Assembly: GCA_934096035.1 (NCBI GenBank)
Contig: CAKOKX010000001.1
Location: 682,001-746,000 of the forward strand
From: an uncultured Bacilli bacterium
GTDB taxonomy: Bacteria > Bacillota_I > Bacilli_A > RF39 > UBA660
Reading direction: 5' to 3'
Length of the DNA: 64,000 nt
The notes under the pieces are model-generated. The model made no database searches. It was not told where the DNA came from and saw only the letters and a program-made list of their open reading frames with translations. Position 1 is the stretch's first letter, and each line of letters starts with the position of its first letter. The translations under genes and the position numbers were made by a program. Positions 35,156 through 42,974 of the stretch are shown here, piece after piece.

Positions 35156-35764
35156 TCAAATTAAACTGATAAAATATCTAAACAATTTGTCTTGATCTAT
35201 ATCATCCATATCTTCTGGATGCCATTGAACCCCGAATATAAATTTATAGTCATTTAAACTTATTGCTTCAATAATACCATCATCACTTCTTGCTTCTACT
35301 TTAAAGAAATTTTCGTTTATAATCGTATCATGATGTCTACTATTAACAGATATTTTATTTTTGCCGATTATATCTTTTAAAATTCCTTCATTTATATTAA
35401 TTTCATGAACATATTTTTTATTAGGCACATAATGATTAATATCGCTATCTACTTTAATTGTATGATCCATAAATGTATTTATATTAGCAATTGCTTGCAT
35501 ACCAGCACATATTCCTAGCAAAGGTTTATTATGTTTCATCGCATATTTTAATACTTTAACATCAACACCATTCCAAGTATTTCCCCCAGGTATAATAAAA
35601 CCATCACACAAGTCTAAATAAAAACTAACATCACTAACACAAGGTATAATTATAACAGTAACGTCAAGCTTTTCTATTTTTTCTATTAAAGAATGAGGTA
35701 TTTTTTCTATTTCAAGATTAATATCATTATTTAAAATTCTGGTTGTAATACCGATTTTTTTCAC
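35156..35764 (-). CDS. class I glutamine amidotransferase-like hydrolase (peptidase C26/PuuD type)
   Basis: 202 residues with the class I fold: nucleophile Cys in LLGICAGMQAIA (about residue 87), an oxyanion region GFIIPGGNTWNG, and the catalytic His-Glu pair in GVQWHPED near the C-terminus. Relatives hydrolyse gamma-glutamyl compounds, for example gamma-glutamyl-GABA. It starts with GTG 35764 after AAGGAAGTGAT. It is shorter than PuuD (about 250), so the substrate is open. Confidence 0.85.
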   Translation of the reverse strand: MKKIGITTRILNNDINLEIEKIPHSLIEKIEKLDVTVIIIPCVSDVSFYLDLCDGFIIPGGNTWNGVDVKVLKYAMKHNKPLLGICAGMQAIANINTFMDHTIKVDSDINHYVPNKKYVHEININEGILKDIIGKNKISVNSRHHDTIINENFFKVEARSDDGIIEAISLNDYKFIFGVQWHPEDMDDIDQDKLFRYFISLI

Positions 35765-35847
35765 TTAAATCACTTCCTTAATTTACCATAAAATATATGA
35801 TTAAAAAATAATATTTGTTACATAATAATAGTGGGAGGTATATATAC

Positions 35848-35964
35848 ATGAGCAAGAATAAAGAAAATGCTAGAAACAAAGCTAAAAAAACAGCTAGAAG
35901 TTCTAGTAAAGCTAGTGCAAGATCAAATGCACGTAATGAAGCTCGTAATGAAAACTGCAGATAG
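35848..35964 (+). CDS. 38-aa basic Asn/Ala/Arg-rich peptide
   Basis: ATG 35848 is preceded by a strong GGGAGG site, and the frame runs to TAG 35962. The peptide starts MSKNKENARNKAKKTARSSS and contains repeated A-R-N/S units, ending NENCR. It is strongly basic and low complexity, with no hydrophobic helix. Small basic peptides of this type occur among spore-associated proteins, but no family match is claimed. It ends three bases from the convergent xer stop. The longer frame on the other strand here has no ribosome site and is rejected. Confidence 0.6.
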   Translation: MSKNKENARNKAKKTARSSSKASARSNARNEARNENCR

Positions 35965-35967
35965 TTT

Positions 35968-36858
35968 TTAGATATGCGCATGAGGATGATTACTATAATC
36001 TTCCTCTATTTTTTTATTTTGTAAATGAGAATATATTTCCGTTGTTTCTAAATTTTCATGACCTAAAAGTTCTTGAATAACCCTTAAATCTGCTCCATTA
36101 TTAAGAAGATTCGTAGCAAATGAATGTCTTAATGTATGAGGACTTATTTCCTTTTTTATACCAGCTTTATTAGCTAAATCTTTTAATATCTTAAAGAACC
36201 CTTGCCTACTTATTTTTGTTCCATTCTTGTTTAAAAAAACATAATCACAAGTAATATTTTTTACTAAGAATGCCCTATAATTATTTACATATAGCTTTAA
36301 AGCTTCTAAAGCAGTATTACCTATAGGAATAATTCTATCTTTTTTTCCCTTGCCTGTAACTCTAATTATACATTCTTCAAAGTTTATTTGTTTTAACTCT
36401 AATGAAGTAATTTCACTAATTCTAGCTCCAGTTGCATAAATTATTTCTAGCATTGCTTTATTTCTATAATCAATTGGTTTAGTAAGTCTAATATTAAATA
36501 ATTTATCTATTTCTTCACTTGTTAAATAATTTGGCAACTTTTTTTCTAACTTCGGAGCTTTTATTCCGTCACAGGGATTATTTTCTATTTTATCCATAAA
36601 TACCAAATACTTATAAAAGGAATTAAATACTGTTAAATAATGAGCTTTTGTTCTTGGGGTAGAATCTATATCATCTAAAAACTTTTTTATATCATTTTTC
36701 TTTAGTTTAATTAAATTTTTATTTACACTATTACTTAAAAGAAGTAAGTTTTCTCCATAAGAATCAATCGTATTTAAAGATACTCTTCTTTCATACTTTA
36801 AATATTCTAAATAATCTATTATATCTGGATCTTTAATACTATCAATAATATTTCTCAT
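35968..36858 (-). CDS. xerD: tyrosine recombinase, XerC/XerD type
   Basis: 296 residues from ATG 36858, six bases after AGGTGG; a TTG two codons upstream lies against the ribosome site. The N-terminal SAM-like core-binding domain is followed by the catalytic domain with Arg in GARISEI, Lys in GKGKKDRIIP, HTLRHSFATNLL, the second His in LGHENLETTEIY and nucleophile Tyr in the last. Length and ends fit chromosomal Xer proteins. Whether XerC, XerD or a single Xer is not decidable here. A dif-like sequence is 2.8 kb away. Confidence 0.85.
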   Translation of the reverse strand: MRNIIDSIKDPDIIDYLEYLKYERRVSLNTIDSYGENLLLLSNSVNKNLIKLKKNDIKKFLDDIDSTPRTKAHYLTVFNSFYKYLVFMDKIENNPCDGIKAPKLEKKLPNYLTSEEIDKLFNIRLTKPIDYRNKAMLEIIYATGARISEITSLELKQINFEECIIRVTGKGKKDRIIPIGNTALEALKLYVNNYRAFLVKNITCDYVFLNKNGTKISRQGFFKILKDLANKAGIKKEISPHTLRHSFATNLLNNGADLRVIQELLGHENLETTEIYSHLQNKKIEEDYSNHPHAHI

Positions 36859-36904
36859 AAACAACCACCTAACTATAATTATTGTACCAAATTTTCTTAA
36901 AATG

Positions 36905-36913
36905 TGCTATAAT
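36905..36913 (+). promoter_or_regulatory. extended -10 promoter of rarA
   Basis: TGCTATAAT (36905-36913), then GTGAT and ATG 36929. The leader would be about nine bases. Confidence 0.55.
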
Positions 36914-36928
36914 TAAACATGTGATATT

Positions 36929-38125
36929 ATGGAAATTTTAGCAGATAAATTAAGACCTAAAAAAATAGATGACATTATTGGCCAAGACCATCTTATCGGT
37001 AAAGGCAAAATTCTTTCCAATCTTGTAAAAAACAAGAAACTTTTTTCAATGATTTTCTATGGAAAGCCAGGTATTGGAAAGACAAGTATAGCCAATGCTT
37101 TAGTTAATGAACTTAATATTCATTATAAGTTTTTAAATGCCACAGTTAACAATAAAAGTGATTTCGATAGTGCTATCGCAGAGGCTAAAATGTATGGAGA
37201 TATGGTTTTAATAATTGATGAAATCCATAGAATGAATAAAGATAAACAAGATTTATTATTACCATATATTGAAAATGGTACGATAATCCTTATTGGGCTT
37301 ACTACATCTAACCCATATCACAAAATTAATCCTGCTATACGAAGTAGATGTCAAATATTTGAATTACATGAATTAACTAAAGATGATATAGTAAGAGGCT
37401 TAAAAAAAGCTTTAGAAGATTTTAAAGATATTACAATAGATGATGAATCTCTAGATTATATTGCTACCCTTTCTAGCGGCGACATGCGTTTTGCTTTAAA
37501 TCTACTTGAAGTTGCATATTATTCTAGTGATAATAATATTAATATTGAAGAAATAAAAAAAATAAATAGTAAACCTGTATTTTTCCATGATAAAGATGGT
37601 GATGGACATTATGATGTATTAAGTGCCCTTCAAAAATCAATTCGTGGAAGTGATGTTGATGCATCCCTACACTATTTAGCTAGGTTAATTGAAGCAGAAG
37701 ATTTAGATAGTATCTATCGAAGATTAAGTGTTATTGCTTACGAAGATATTGGTATGGCTAACCCTGGAATTGGTCCAAGAGTAATGGCGGCAATTCATGC
37801 ATCAGAACTAGTGGGATTACCTGAGGCAAGAATACCTTTAGGCCAGATAGTCGTAGAAATGGCATTGTCCCCCAAAAGTAATAGTTCGCATTTAGCATTA
37901 GATGCGGCTATAAATGATATAAGAAGAGGAAATACAGGTAATGTTCCGGATAATATTAAAACCACTAGCCCCGATTATTTATATCCACATAATTATCCAA
38001 ATGACTGGGTAAAACAAAATTATATGCCTAAGAATTTAATTGGCAAGAAATATTATATTCCAAAAGATAATAAAGTAGAAAAAAGTTTAAATAAATTACA
38101 TGAAGAAATGAGGAGTGAAAAATGA
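36929..38125 (+). CDS. rarA: replication-associated recombination protein RarA/MgsA
   Basis: 398 residues, AAA+ ATPase of the clamp-loader clade. Starts LADKLRPKKIDDIIGQDHL; Walker A YGKPGIGKTS (about residues 46-55), Walker B LIIDEIHRM, and the RarA-specific C-terminal domain (KSIRGSDVDASLHYLARLIE, YEDIGMANP, GLPEARIPL). It acts at stalled forks. Overlaps gpsA by four bases. In Bacillus, rarA (yrvN) neighbours yrvM/tcdA, as here. Confidence 0.95.
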   Translation: MEILADKLRPKKIDDIIGQDHLIGKGKILSNLVKNKKLFSMIFYGKPGIGKTSIANALVNELNIHYKFLNATVNNKSDFDSAIAEAKMYGDMVLIIDEIHRMNKDKQDLLLPYIENGTIILIGLTTSNPYHKINPAIRSRCQIFELHELTKDDIVRGLKKALEDFKDITIDDESLDYIATLSSGDMRFALNLLEVAYYSSDNNINIEEIKKINSKPVFFHDKDGDGHYDVLSALQKSIRGSDVDASLHYLARLIEAEDLDSIYRRLSVIAYEDIGMANPGIGPRVMAAIHASELVGLPEARIPLGQIVVEMALSPKSNSSHLALDAAINDIRRGNTGNVPDNIKTTSPDYLYPHNYPNDWVKQNYMPKNLIGKKYYIPKDNKVEKSLNKLHEEMRSEK

Positions 38126-39099
38126 AAATAAGTGTTATAGGCCTTGGAATTTACAGCCTTGCGATAAGCAAAATGTTAGCTAAAAAAAGTGAAAACGAAA
38201 TAATTATATGGACAGAAAATGAAGAAACATATGAAGAATATAAAAAAACTAAAAAAATAAAGTCTGTTTTTGATACAAGTATCCCTAAAAATATAAAAGT
38301 AAGTGCTAGTATGGAAGAAGTATTAAGTAATACCGACTTAATATATATAATAACAGCTAGTAAATATGTAGATATAGTTACAACTAAAATGAAAGAATAC
38401 TATCACAGTGATACCCCAATATGTATTGCATCAAAAGGAATTGAAGAGTCAAAGGAAGAATTATTATCAAATATTGTAAGTAAAACTTTAAAAACTAATA
38501 ATATTGCAGTTATTTCCGGTCCAACATTCGCAGTCGATATATTAAATAATGAACCAGTTGCTTTAGCTTTGGCATCTAAAACAAAAAAAGCTAAAGAATA
38601 TGTATTAAATACTTTAGCTAATGATACTTTAAAATTAAGACCATCAAAAGACATAATTGGTATCCAAATGTGTGGATCTATAAAAAATGTTATAGCTATA
38701 GCATCAGGAATATTAAGTGGTCTAGGATATAGTAATTCTACGCAAAGTTTTTTAATTAATGAATCTCTACATGATATAAAAGATATCATAAAAATATTCG
38801 GAGGAAAACCTAAGACTATTTTATCTTTTGCAGGTGTTGGTGATTTAATGCTAACATGTACAAGTACCAAAAGTAGAAACTTTAGCTTTGGATATATCGT
38901 AGGCAAAACAAAAAATCAAAAAGAAATAAATGAGTATTTAGCTAATAATACAGTTGAAGGATATAACACATTAGAAATAATATATAAAATGCTAAATAAA
39001 AAAGGTATTGAAATCAAATTAATTACCACAATATATAATATTGTATATAATGGTGAAGACCCCAATACTTTAGCAACATTCTTAATAACAAAAAAGTAA
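38122..39099 (+). CDS. gpsA: glycerol-3-phosphate dehydrogenase [NAD(P)+]
   Basis: 325 residues. NAD-binding GLGIYSLAISKML (normally GAGSWGTAL), the SGPTFAVDI motif, CGSIKNVIAIASGI with catalytic Lys, FAGVGDLMLTCTSTKSRN and VEGYNTLEIIYKM. It makes glycerol-3-phosphate for phospholipids. The dinucleotide loop deviates from consensus but keeps GxGxxx. ATGA overlap with rarA. Confidence 0.9.
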   Translation: MKISVIGLGIYSLAISKMLAKKSENEIIIWTENEETYEEYKKTKKIKSVFDTSIPKNIKVSASMEEVLSNTDLIYIITASKYVDIVTTKMKEYYHSDTPICIASKGIEESKEELLSNIVSKTLKTNNIAVISGPTFAVDILNNEPVALALASKTKKAKEYVLNTLANDTLKLRPSKDIIGIQMCGSIKNVIAIASGILSGLGYSNSTQSFLINESLHDIKDIIKIFGGKPKTILSFAGVGDLMLTCTSTKSRNFSFGYIVGKTKNQKEINEYLANNTVEGYNTLEIIYKMLNKKGIEIKLITTIYNIVYNGEDPNTLATFLITKK

Positions 39100-39119
39100 T
39101 CAGTCATTGATTACTTTTT
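39091..39119. terminator. bidirectional terminator, gpsA / tcdA
   Basis: A 12-bp stem AAAAAGTAATCA/TGATTACTTTTT (39091-39102, 39108-39119) with a five-base loop, covering both gene ends. Confidence 0.85.
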
Positions 39120-39768
39120 CTATTATGTAATAAGCAAGCATTAAACCTGCTGTTGAAGGAACAAATATACTAGATGCAATAACACGATCTTTATTGATAG
39201 GTTCCTCTTTAGAACAAACAACAGGAACATTTAATTTTAATCCCCTTTTTCTTGCTTCGTATCTCATTTTTTTAGCTAAAGGATCATTGCTTGTTTTATC
39301 TAGTCGTGTAATTATAACATTACTTGGATTAAGTCTCTTACCTGTTCCCATAGAACTAATTAATTTAATATTATTTCTACTTGCATATTCCATCAAAGCT
39401 AATTTAGCATTAATATCATCACAAGCATCAATAACATAATCAAAATTACCTAATTCGTTAATATTCTCTTCATCTAAATTAATTTTTAAACCTTTAATAT
39501 TTACATCAGGATTAATACTTTTACATCTATCTATTCCTACATCAACTTTATATAAGCCAATAGAATCTCTAGTAGAAAGAATTTGTCTATTTAAATTACT
39601 TTCACTAAATACATCTTTATCAATTATTGTAATATTTTTTACTCCACTTCTAACTAGTGCTTCTAAAGCGGTTCCACCTACTCCTCCAATACCTACAATT
39701 AAAACATTTATCTTACTTATTTTTTCTATATTTTCTTTACCAATAAGTAATTCCAATCTATCAAACAT
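39100..39768 (-). CDS. tcdA: tRNA threonylcarbamoyladenosine dehydratase TcdA
   Basis: About 222 residues from ATG 39768, which follows GGAGGAAATT; the longer frame runs upstream into an RNA gene. E1-like fold: nucleotide loop VGIGGVGGTALEALVRSG, IIDKDVFSESNLNRQ, DACDDINAKLAL, and VVCSKEEP as in TcdA/CsdL. It cyclises t6A to ct6A at tRNA position 37, the same nucleoside that MtaB thiomethylates in other contexts. The upstream 6S RNA matches the Bacillus yrvM-bsrA neighbourhood. Confidence 0.9.
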   Translation of the reverse strand: MFDRLELLIGKENIEKISKINVLIVGIGGVGGTALEALVRSGVKNITIIDKDVFSESNLNRQILSTRDSIGLYKVDVGIDRCKSINPDVNIKGLKINLDEENINELGNFDYVIDACDDINAKLALMEYASRNNIKLISSMGTGKRLNPSNVIITRLDKTSNDPLAKKMRYEARKRGLKLNVPVVCSKEEPINKDRVIASSIFVPSTAGLMLAYYIIEKVIND

Positions 39769-39783
39769 AATTTCCTCCAAAAG

Positions 39784-39960
39784 AAAACCCAAAGGCGCCA
39801 TGCATTGATAAAAACCCGCTCTCGCGAGGTGGGCATCACATGAATTACTTTAGGATCCTTACTCACTTAATGGTTAAGTCTTCTACACCATAATTCAATT
39901 AGATTCCCTTATTATCTATCTAGTCGGTTTTATATTGACATAGACATTTACCCTTTAGGT
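39784..39960 (-). ncRNA. ssrS: probable 6S RNA
   Basis: About 177 bases on the minus strand upstream of tcdA, with its own promoter. The two ends pair: 5' ACCTAAAGG (39960-39952) with 3' CCTTTGGGT (39795-39787), including one G-U, followed by TTTTC. Inner segments continue the pairing (CTATG with CATGG, ATAAAACC with GGTTTTTAT), leaving an open middle, the rod-with-bubble form of 6S RNA. In Bacillus the 6S gene bsrA lies next to yrvM/tcdA, so synteny agrees. 6S RNA traps vegetative RNA polymerase. A stem CCCACCTC/GAGCGGG near the 3' side is the main alternative structure. Confidence 0.62.
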
Positions 39961-39966
39961 ATCTTA

Positions 39967-39995
39967 ATTATATCAAAATAATTTTTTTAAAACAA
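39967..39995 (-). promoter_or_regulatory. promoter of the 6S RNA
   Basis: Minus strand TTGTTT (39995-39990), 17 bases, TATAAT (39972-39967); transcription expected at about 39960, the first base of the closing stem. Confidence 0.6.
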
Positions 39996-40001
39996 GTCAT
40001 A

Positions 40002-40799
40002 CTAATTATTTTTTAAATTATTTAGTATAGTTGTGTCAACATCTTCAATATCATTGAAATTTTCCATTGCTAATTTAACATTATAAACCCAGGTAGGTTT
40101 AGCTATTTTTACTCCAGATTCATTAAACATTGGATTATATATTCTTCCTATATCTTCCACTGTTGTAAGACCCTTTCCAAAATAACCTTCACTTAATAGT
40201 TTTATATATTGAAGTGTACCATATTCAATATTTTTATAACCTATTAAGTTACCATTATACATACCACCAAATATATTGTTTTTATTTAACATATATTTAG
40301 ATACATAACCAGATTCAACATTTGCAATACCAGCAGCAATAGTAAATTCTACATTATCATAAATATTACTAAAATATTTAACTAATCTTACAATGTAATT
40401 TTTATCTTTATTACCATTTGTTCTTACATTATTAAATGATGTTTTCTCACTAGTTTCTAACTCAAATAAATAATTAATTACAATTTTATCAAAATCATCA
40501 ATATTTTCAACAAAACCTAATTCCTTATAGTTTTCTTTTAATTTATTAGTTAAAACATCTTCATCGATTTGGAAAGTTTCTGCTAAAAACTTAATAGAAT
40601 CTTTCTTTTCTTTTAATGTCATGCTAACTTGATCTTCATAAGATAATTTATTTAAGCTCTCCAGGGGAACACCATTTTCTACATCGTTTTCTACTTCAAG
40701 ATGTATTGTGCCACTTGGTTGTAATAATATTATTACTCCAACTAACACCCCAATAATAATAAATATTTTATTCTTATTGGTTTTTATATAATTTATCAT
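40002..40799 (-). CDS. secreted/anchored glucosaminidase-like cell-wall hydrolase
   Basis: 265 residues with an N-terminal membrane helix (about residues 10-27), a helical spacer, and a C-terminal lysozyme-fold domain. The putative catalytic Glu is in GIANVESGYVSKY (about 174), followed by NKNNIFGGMYNG and YGTLQYIKLLSEGYFGKG, as in family-73-type N-acetylglucosaminidases. It is expected outside the cell, cutting peptidoglycan glycan strands. AAAGGAG is about 13 bases before the ATG, a long spacing. Confidence 0.75.
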   Translation of the reverse strand: MINYIKTNKNKIFIIIGVLVGVIILLQPSGTIHLEVENDVENGVPLESLNKLSYEDQVSMTLKEKKDSIKFLAETFQIDEDVLTNKLKENYKELGFVENIDDFDKIVINYLFELETSEKTSFNNVRTNGNKDKNYIVRLVKYFSNIYDNVEFTIAAGIANVESGYVSKYMLNKNNIFGGMYNGNLIGYKNIEYGTLQYIKLLSEGYFGKGLTTVEDIGRIYNPMFNESGVKIAKPTWVYNVKLAMENFNDIEDVDTTILNNLKNN

Positions 40800-40897
40800 A
40801 ATTTTAAATACTCTCCTTTAACAGTACATACTAATTATAACATATTTTCCTTAAAAATGCAAATTTCACTGTCGAAAAGCCATAGTTATAAACAAAT

Positions 40898-40923
40898 AAG
40901 AAGTATTATTTTAAATACTTCTT
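40898..40923 (-). terminator. terminator of the HerA-like gene
   Basis: A 10-bp stem AAGAAGTATT/AATACTTCTT (40898-40907, 40914-40923), followed on the minus strand by ATTTGTTT. Confidence 0.6.
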
Positions 40924-40934
40924 ACTATATTATA

Positions 40935-42716
40935 TTAAATAAATTCTTCAACATTTCCTTCTGGCATTTCCATCTTCCAACAATTAGATACATCACAATT
41001 ACTACTATAAGGCATTGGATTAGGCATTTGCATCTTAACAATCATAGGTATTTTAAATGCTCCTCCAAAACATACACAAGTACCAGGTTGTAATACTTTT
41101 TGTTTATCAAGTATATCTTGACTAATATTTGGAAGCATTTCGCCAATATATTTAATATCCAAAGGATGTGTCATTTTAAATATTAAAAAGTTATTACATT
41201 GTGCTATAACAGTATCACTTATTTCAACAGGTCTTTGACTAATAATATCAAGTATAACCCCATATTTTCTACCTTCTTTAGCTATTCTATCAAATATATT
41301 ATATCCAAGTAAGAATGTATCGTTATCTTTTTGAATATATCTATGGGCTTCTTCTAAGAATAAATGAAATGGCATTGAGGCTCTCTTAGCACTACCTTTA
41401 GCAAAGTCAAATATAATTCTTGAAAAAATCTTAACAAATACCTTAGCATATATATCATCTACATCTTCTAAGTTAATATTTATAATTTGAGCTTTCTTTC
41501 CATCATTATCAATTAATGATTTAATATAATCTTCCACAGGCATAAATTCATTTGAAAAATACTCCCCTAGTTTACTATTAATGATTGTATTAAGTCTAAC
41601 TCTTAAAATAACTGCATCATCATGTAGATTTTGATTATGTAAAAAGCCTTCACTAATTAAAGTAAATTCCATTGCTTTAGCAAAATCTTTCAATGAATAA
41701 CTAGCATTATCTGGAGCCTTAATACTATCTAAATTATCATTTATCTTACTTAATATATAATTAGTAATTAAAACTGATTCACCAAAATTACCATTTGAAT
41801 CAATTTCAAAACATTCACTAAAAGTTCTAGTATAACCCAGTCCAGGGATAACTGTATCAAAATTAAACTCTTTAGTATTACATACTTCTATAATAGTAAA
41901 TATTTCATTTTTTTTACTTGATATAGTTTCATTACTAAATAATACTGCCAGTAAGGCTTTAGCAATTAAATGATTCTTATAATCATTTGCTTCATCAGTA
42001 TTCGTAGAAAATATTTTTGCCAGCTTAATAGTATTTTCTATAATTGGTAATTGTGCATGATTACTTGCTTGAAGTAATAATGCCATATCATCCAAAGTTA
42101 ATAAACTAACTGGTATTTTAAGTAATTTATCACTTTCTTCATGAGGATTACTTGTAATAAATTTATATGAATAGTTACTATTTATTTCATTTAGTTTACC
42201 AAAGGCATTTTTATATTCTCCAAATGCATCAAATATAAAGATATTAGCATTATATTGTACTTGATATATTGATGAAAATAAATTTTGGACAATTCTAGCA
42301 ACTCCACAGGATTTCCCAGATCCACTATTACCAAATATAGCTAAATGATTAGAAAATAAGCTATTAATACTTGGATGTATATTAAATCCTTTATATATAG
42401 CACTTTCCCCAAGAATAAAACTACTTGCATTATATGTTCCAACTAATTCTGTTAATTCATCTTTAGTAATCATTCTAATTTTAGATGACAACAATGGTTT
42501 TCTTAAAACCCCGTTTATATACTTTCCATTTATATATTCTCCAAGAAATCTTATTTTTATAATATCACTATTTAATTCTTGAACTTCACCAAGTATTCTT
42601 TGATTATTATCTTCAAATACAACATTTACATTCATTAAATCTGCTGTATTAGCATCTTTAATTAAATTTTCAACGTGAGCTTCAGACTCTCCAATATATA
42701 TAATTTTCCCAAACAT
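40935..42716 (-). CDS. HerA/VirB4-type ATPase (DUF87)
   Basis: 593 residues. The N-terminal 110 residues form a small beta-barrel (HAS-barrel-like: GKIIYIGESEAHVENLIKD). The RecA-like motor has Walker A IFGNSGSGKSCGV (about residues 129-141), FIFDAFGEY, and LFLEEAHRYIQ (Walker B Glu pair), with a late sensor ISQRPVEISDTV. HerA proteins are hexameric DNA translocases; archaeal ones work with NurA nuclease and bacterial ones often in defence pairs. No partner nuclease or effector adjoins, so this is a stand-alone copy. It starts after GTGAT with extended -10 TGATATAAT upstream. Confidence 0.85.
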   Translation of the reverse strand: MFGKIIYIGESEAHVENLIKDANTADLMNVNVVFEDNNQRILGEVQELNSDIIKIRFLGEYINGKYINGVLRKPLLSSKIRMITKDELTELVGTYNASSFILGESAIYKGFNIHPSINSLFSNHLAIFGNSGSGKSCGVARIVQNLFSSIYQVQYNANIFIFDAFGEYKNAFGKLNEINSNYSYKFITSNPHEESDKLLKIPVSLLTLDDMALLLQASNHAQLPIIENTIKLAKIFSTNTDEANDYKNHLIAKALLAVLFSNETISSKKNEIFTIIEVCNTKEFNFDTVIPGLGYTRTFSECFEIDSNGNFGESVLITNYILSKINDNLDSIKAPDNASYSLKDFAKAMEFTLISEGFLHNQNLHDDAVILRVRLNTIINSKLGEYFSNEFMPVEDYIKSLIDNDGKKAQIININLEDVDDIYAKVFVKIFSRIIFDFAKGSAKRASMPFHLFLEEAHRYIQKDNDTFLLGYNIFDRIAKEGRKYGVILDIISQRPVEISDTVIAQCNNFLIFKMTHPLDIKYIGEMLPNISQDILDKQKVLQPGTCVCFGGAFKIPMIVKMQMPNPMPYSSNCDVSNCWKMEMPEGNVEEFI

Positions 42717-42744
42717 ATATCACACATCCCTTTAGTATATTAAA

Positions 42745-42753
42745 ATTATATCA
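42745..42753 (-). promoter_or_regulatory. extended -10 promoter of the HerA-like gene
   Basis: Minus-strand TGATATAAT from 42753 to 42745, about 29 bases before the ATG. Confidence 0.5.
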
Positions 42754-42946
42754 CGATAAAGAAAAAAGTAAAAGATTTTTTATCATTTACATAATAATAC
42801 AGTAACAATAAACAATTTTTAAATATAAATTTAATTGTTTCAATATAAACATTTTATTTATTATAGTAATTACTTCTCCTATACACTATCACTATTCTTT
42901 AATTCACAATTAATATTCAAATTGAAAAAACATATAGAATCAAAAT

Positions 42947-42974
42947 AAGACAAGCAATTAATCTAGCTTGTCTT
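42947..42974 (-). terminator. terminator after gatB
   Basis: A 9-bp stem AAGACAAGC/GCTTGTCTT (42947-42955, 42966-42974) spans the gatB stop; followed on the minus strand by ATTTTG. Confidence 0.6.

Noticed and set aside
35778..35981. 67-codon minus-strand frame rich in Leu/Ala opposite the small basic peptide
   Set aside because: No ribosome site, and it is the antisense of the better supported 38-codon gene; its Leu/Ala runs are what antisense of Lys/Arg/Ser/Ala codons produces.
39769..39801. N-terminal extension of TcdA
   Set aside because: It would run into the 6S RNA 3' end; GGAGGAAATT precedes ATG 39768.
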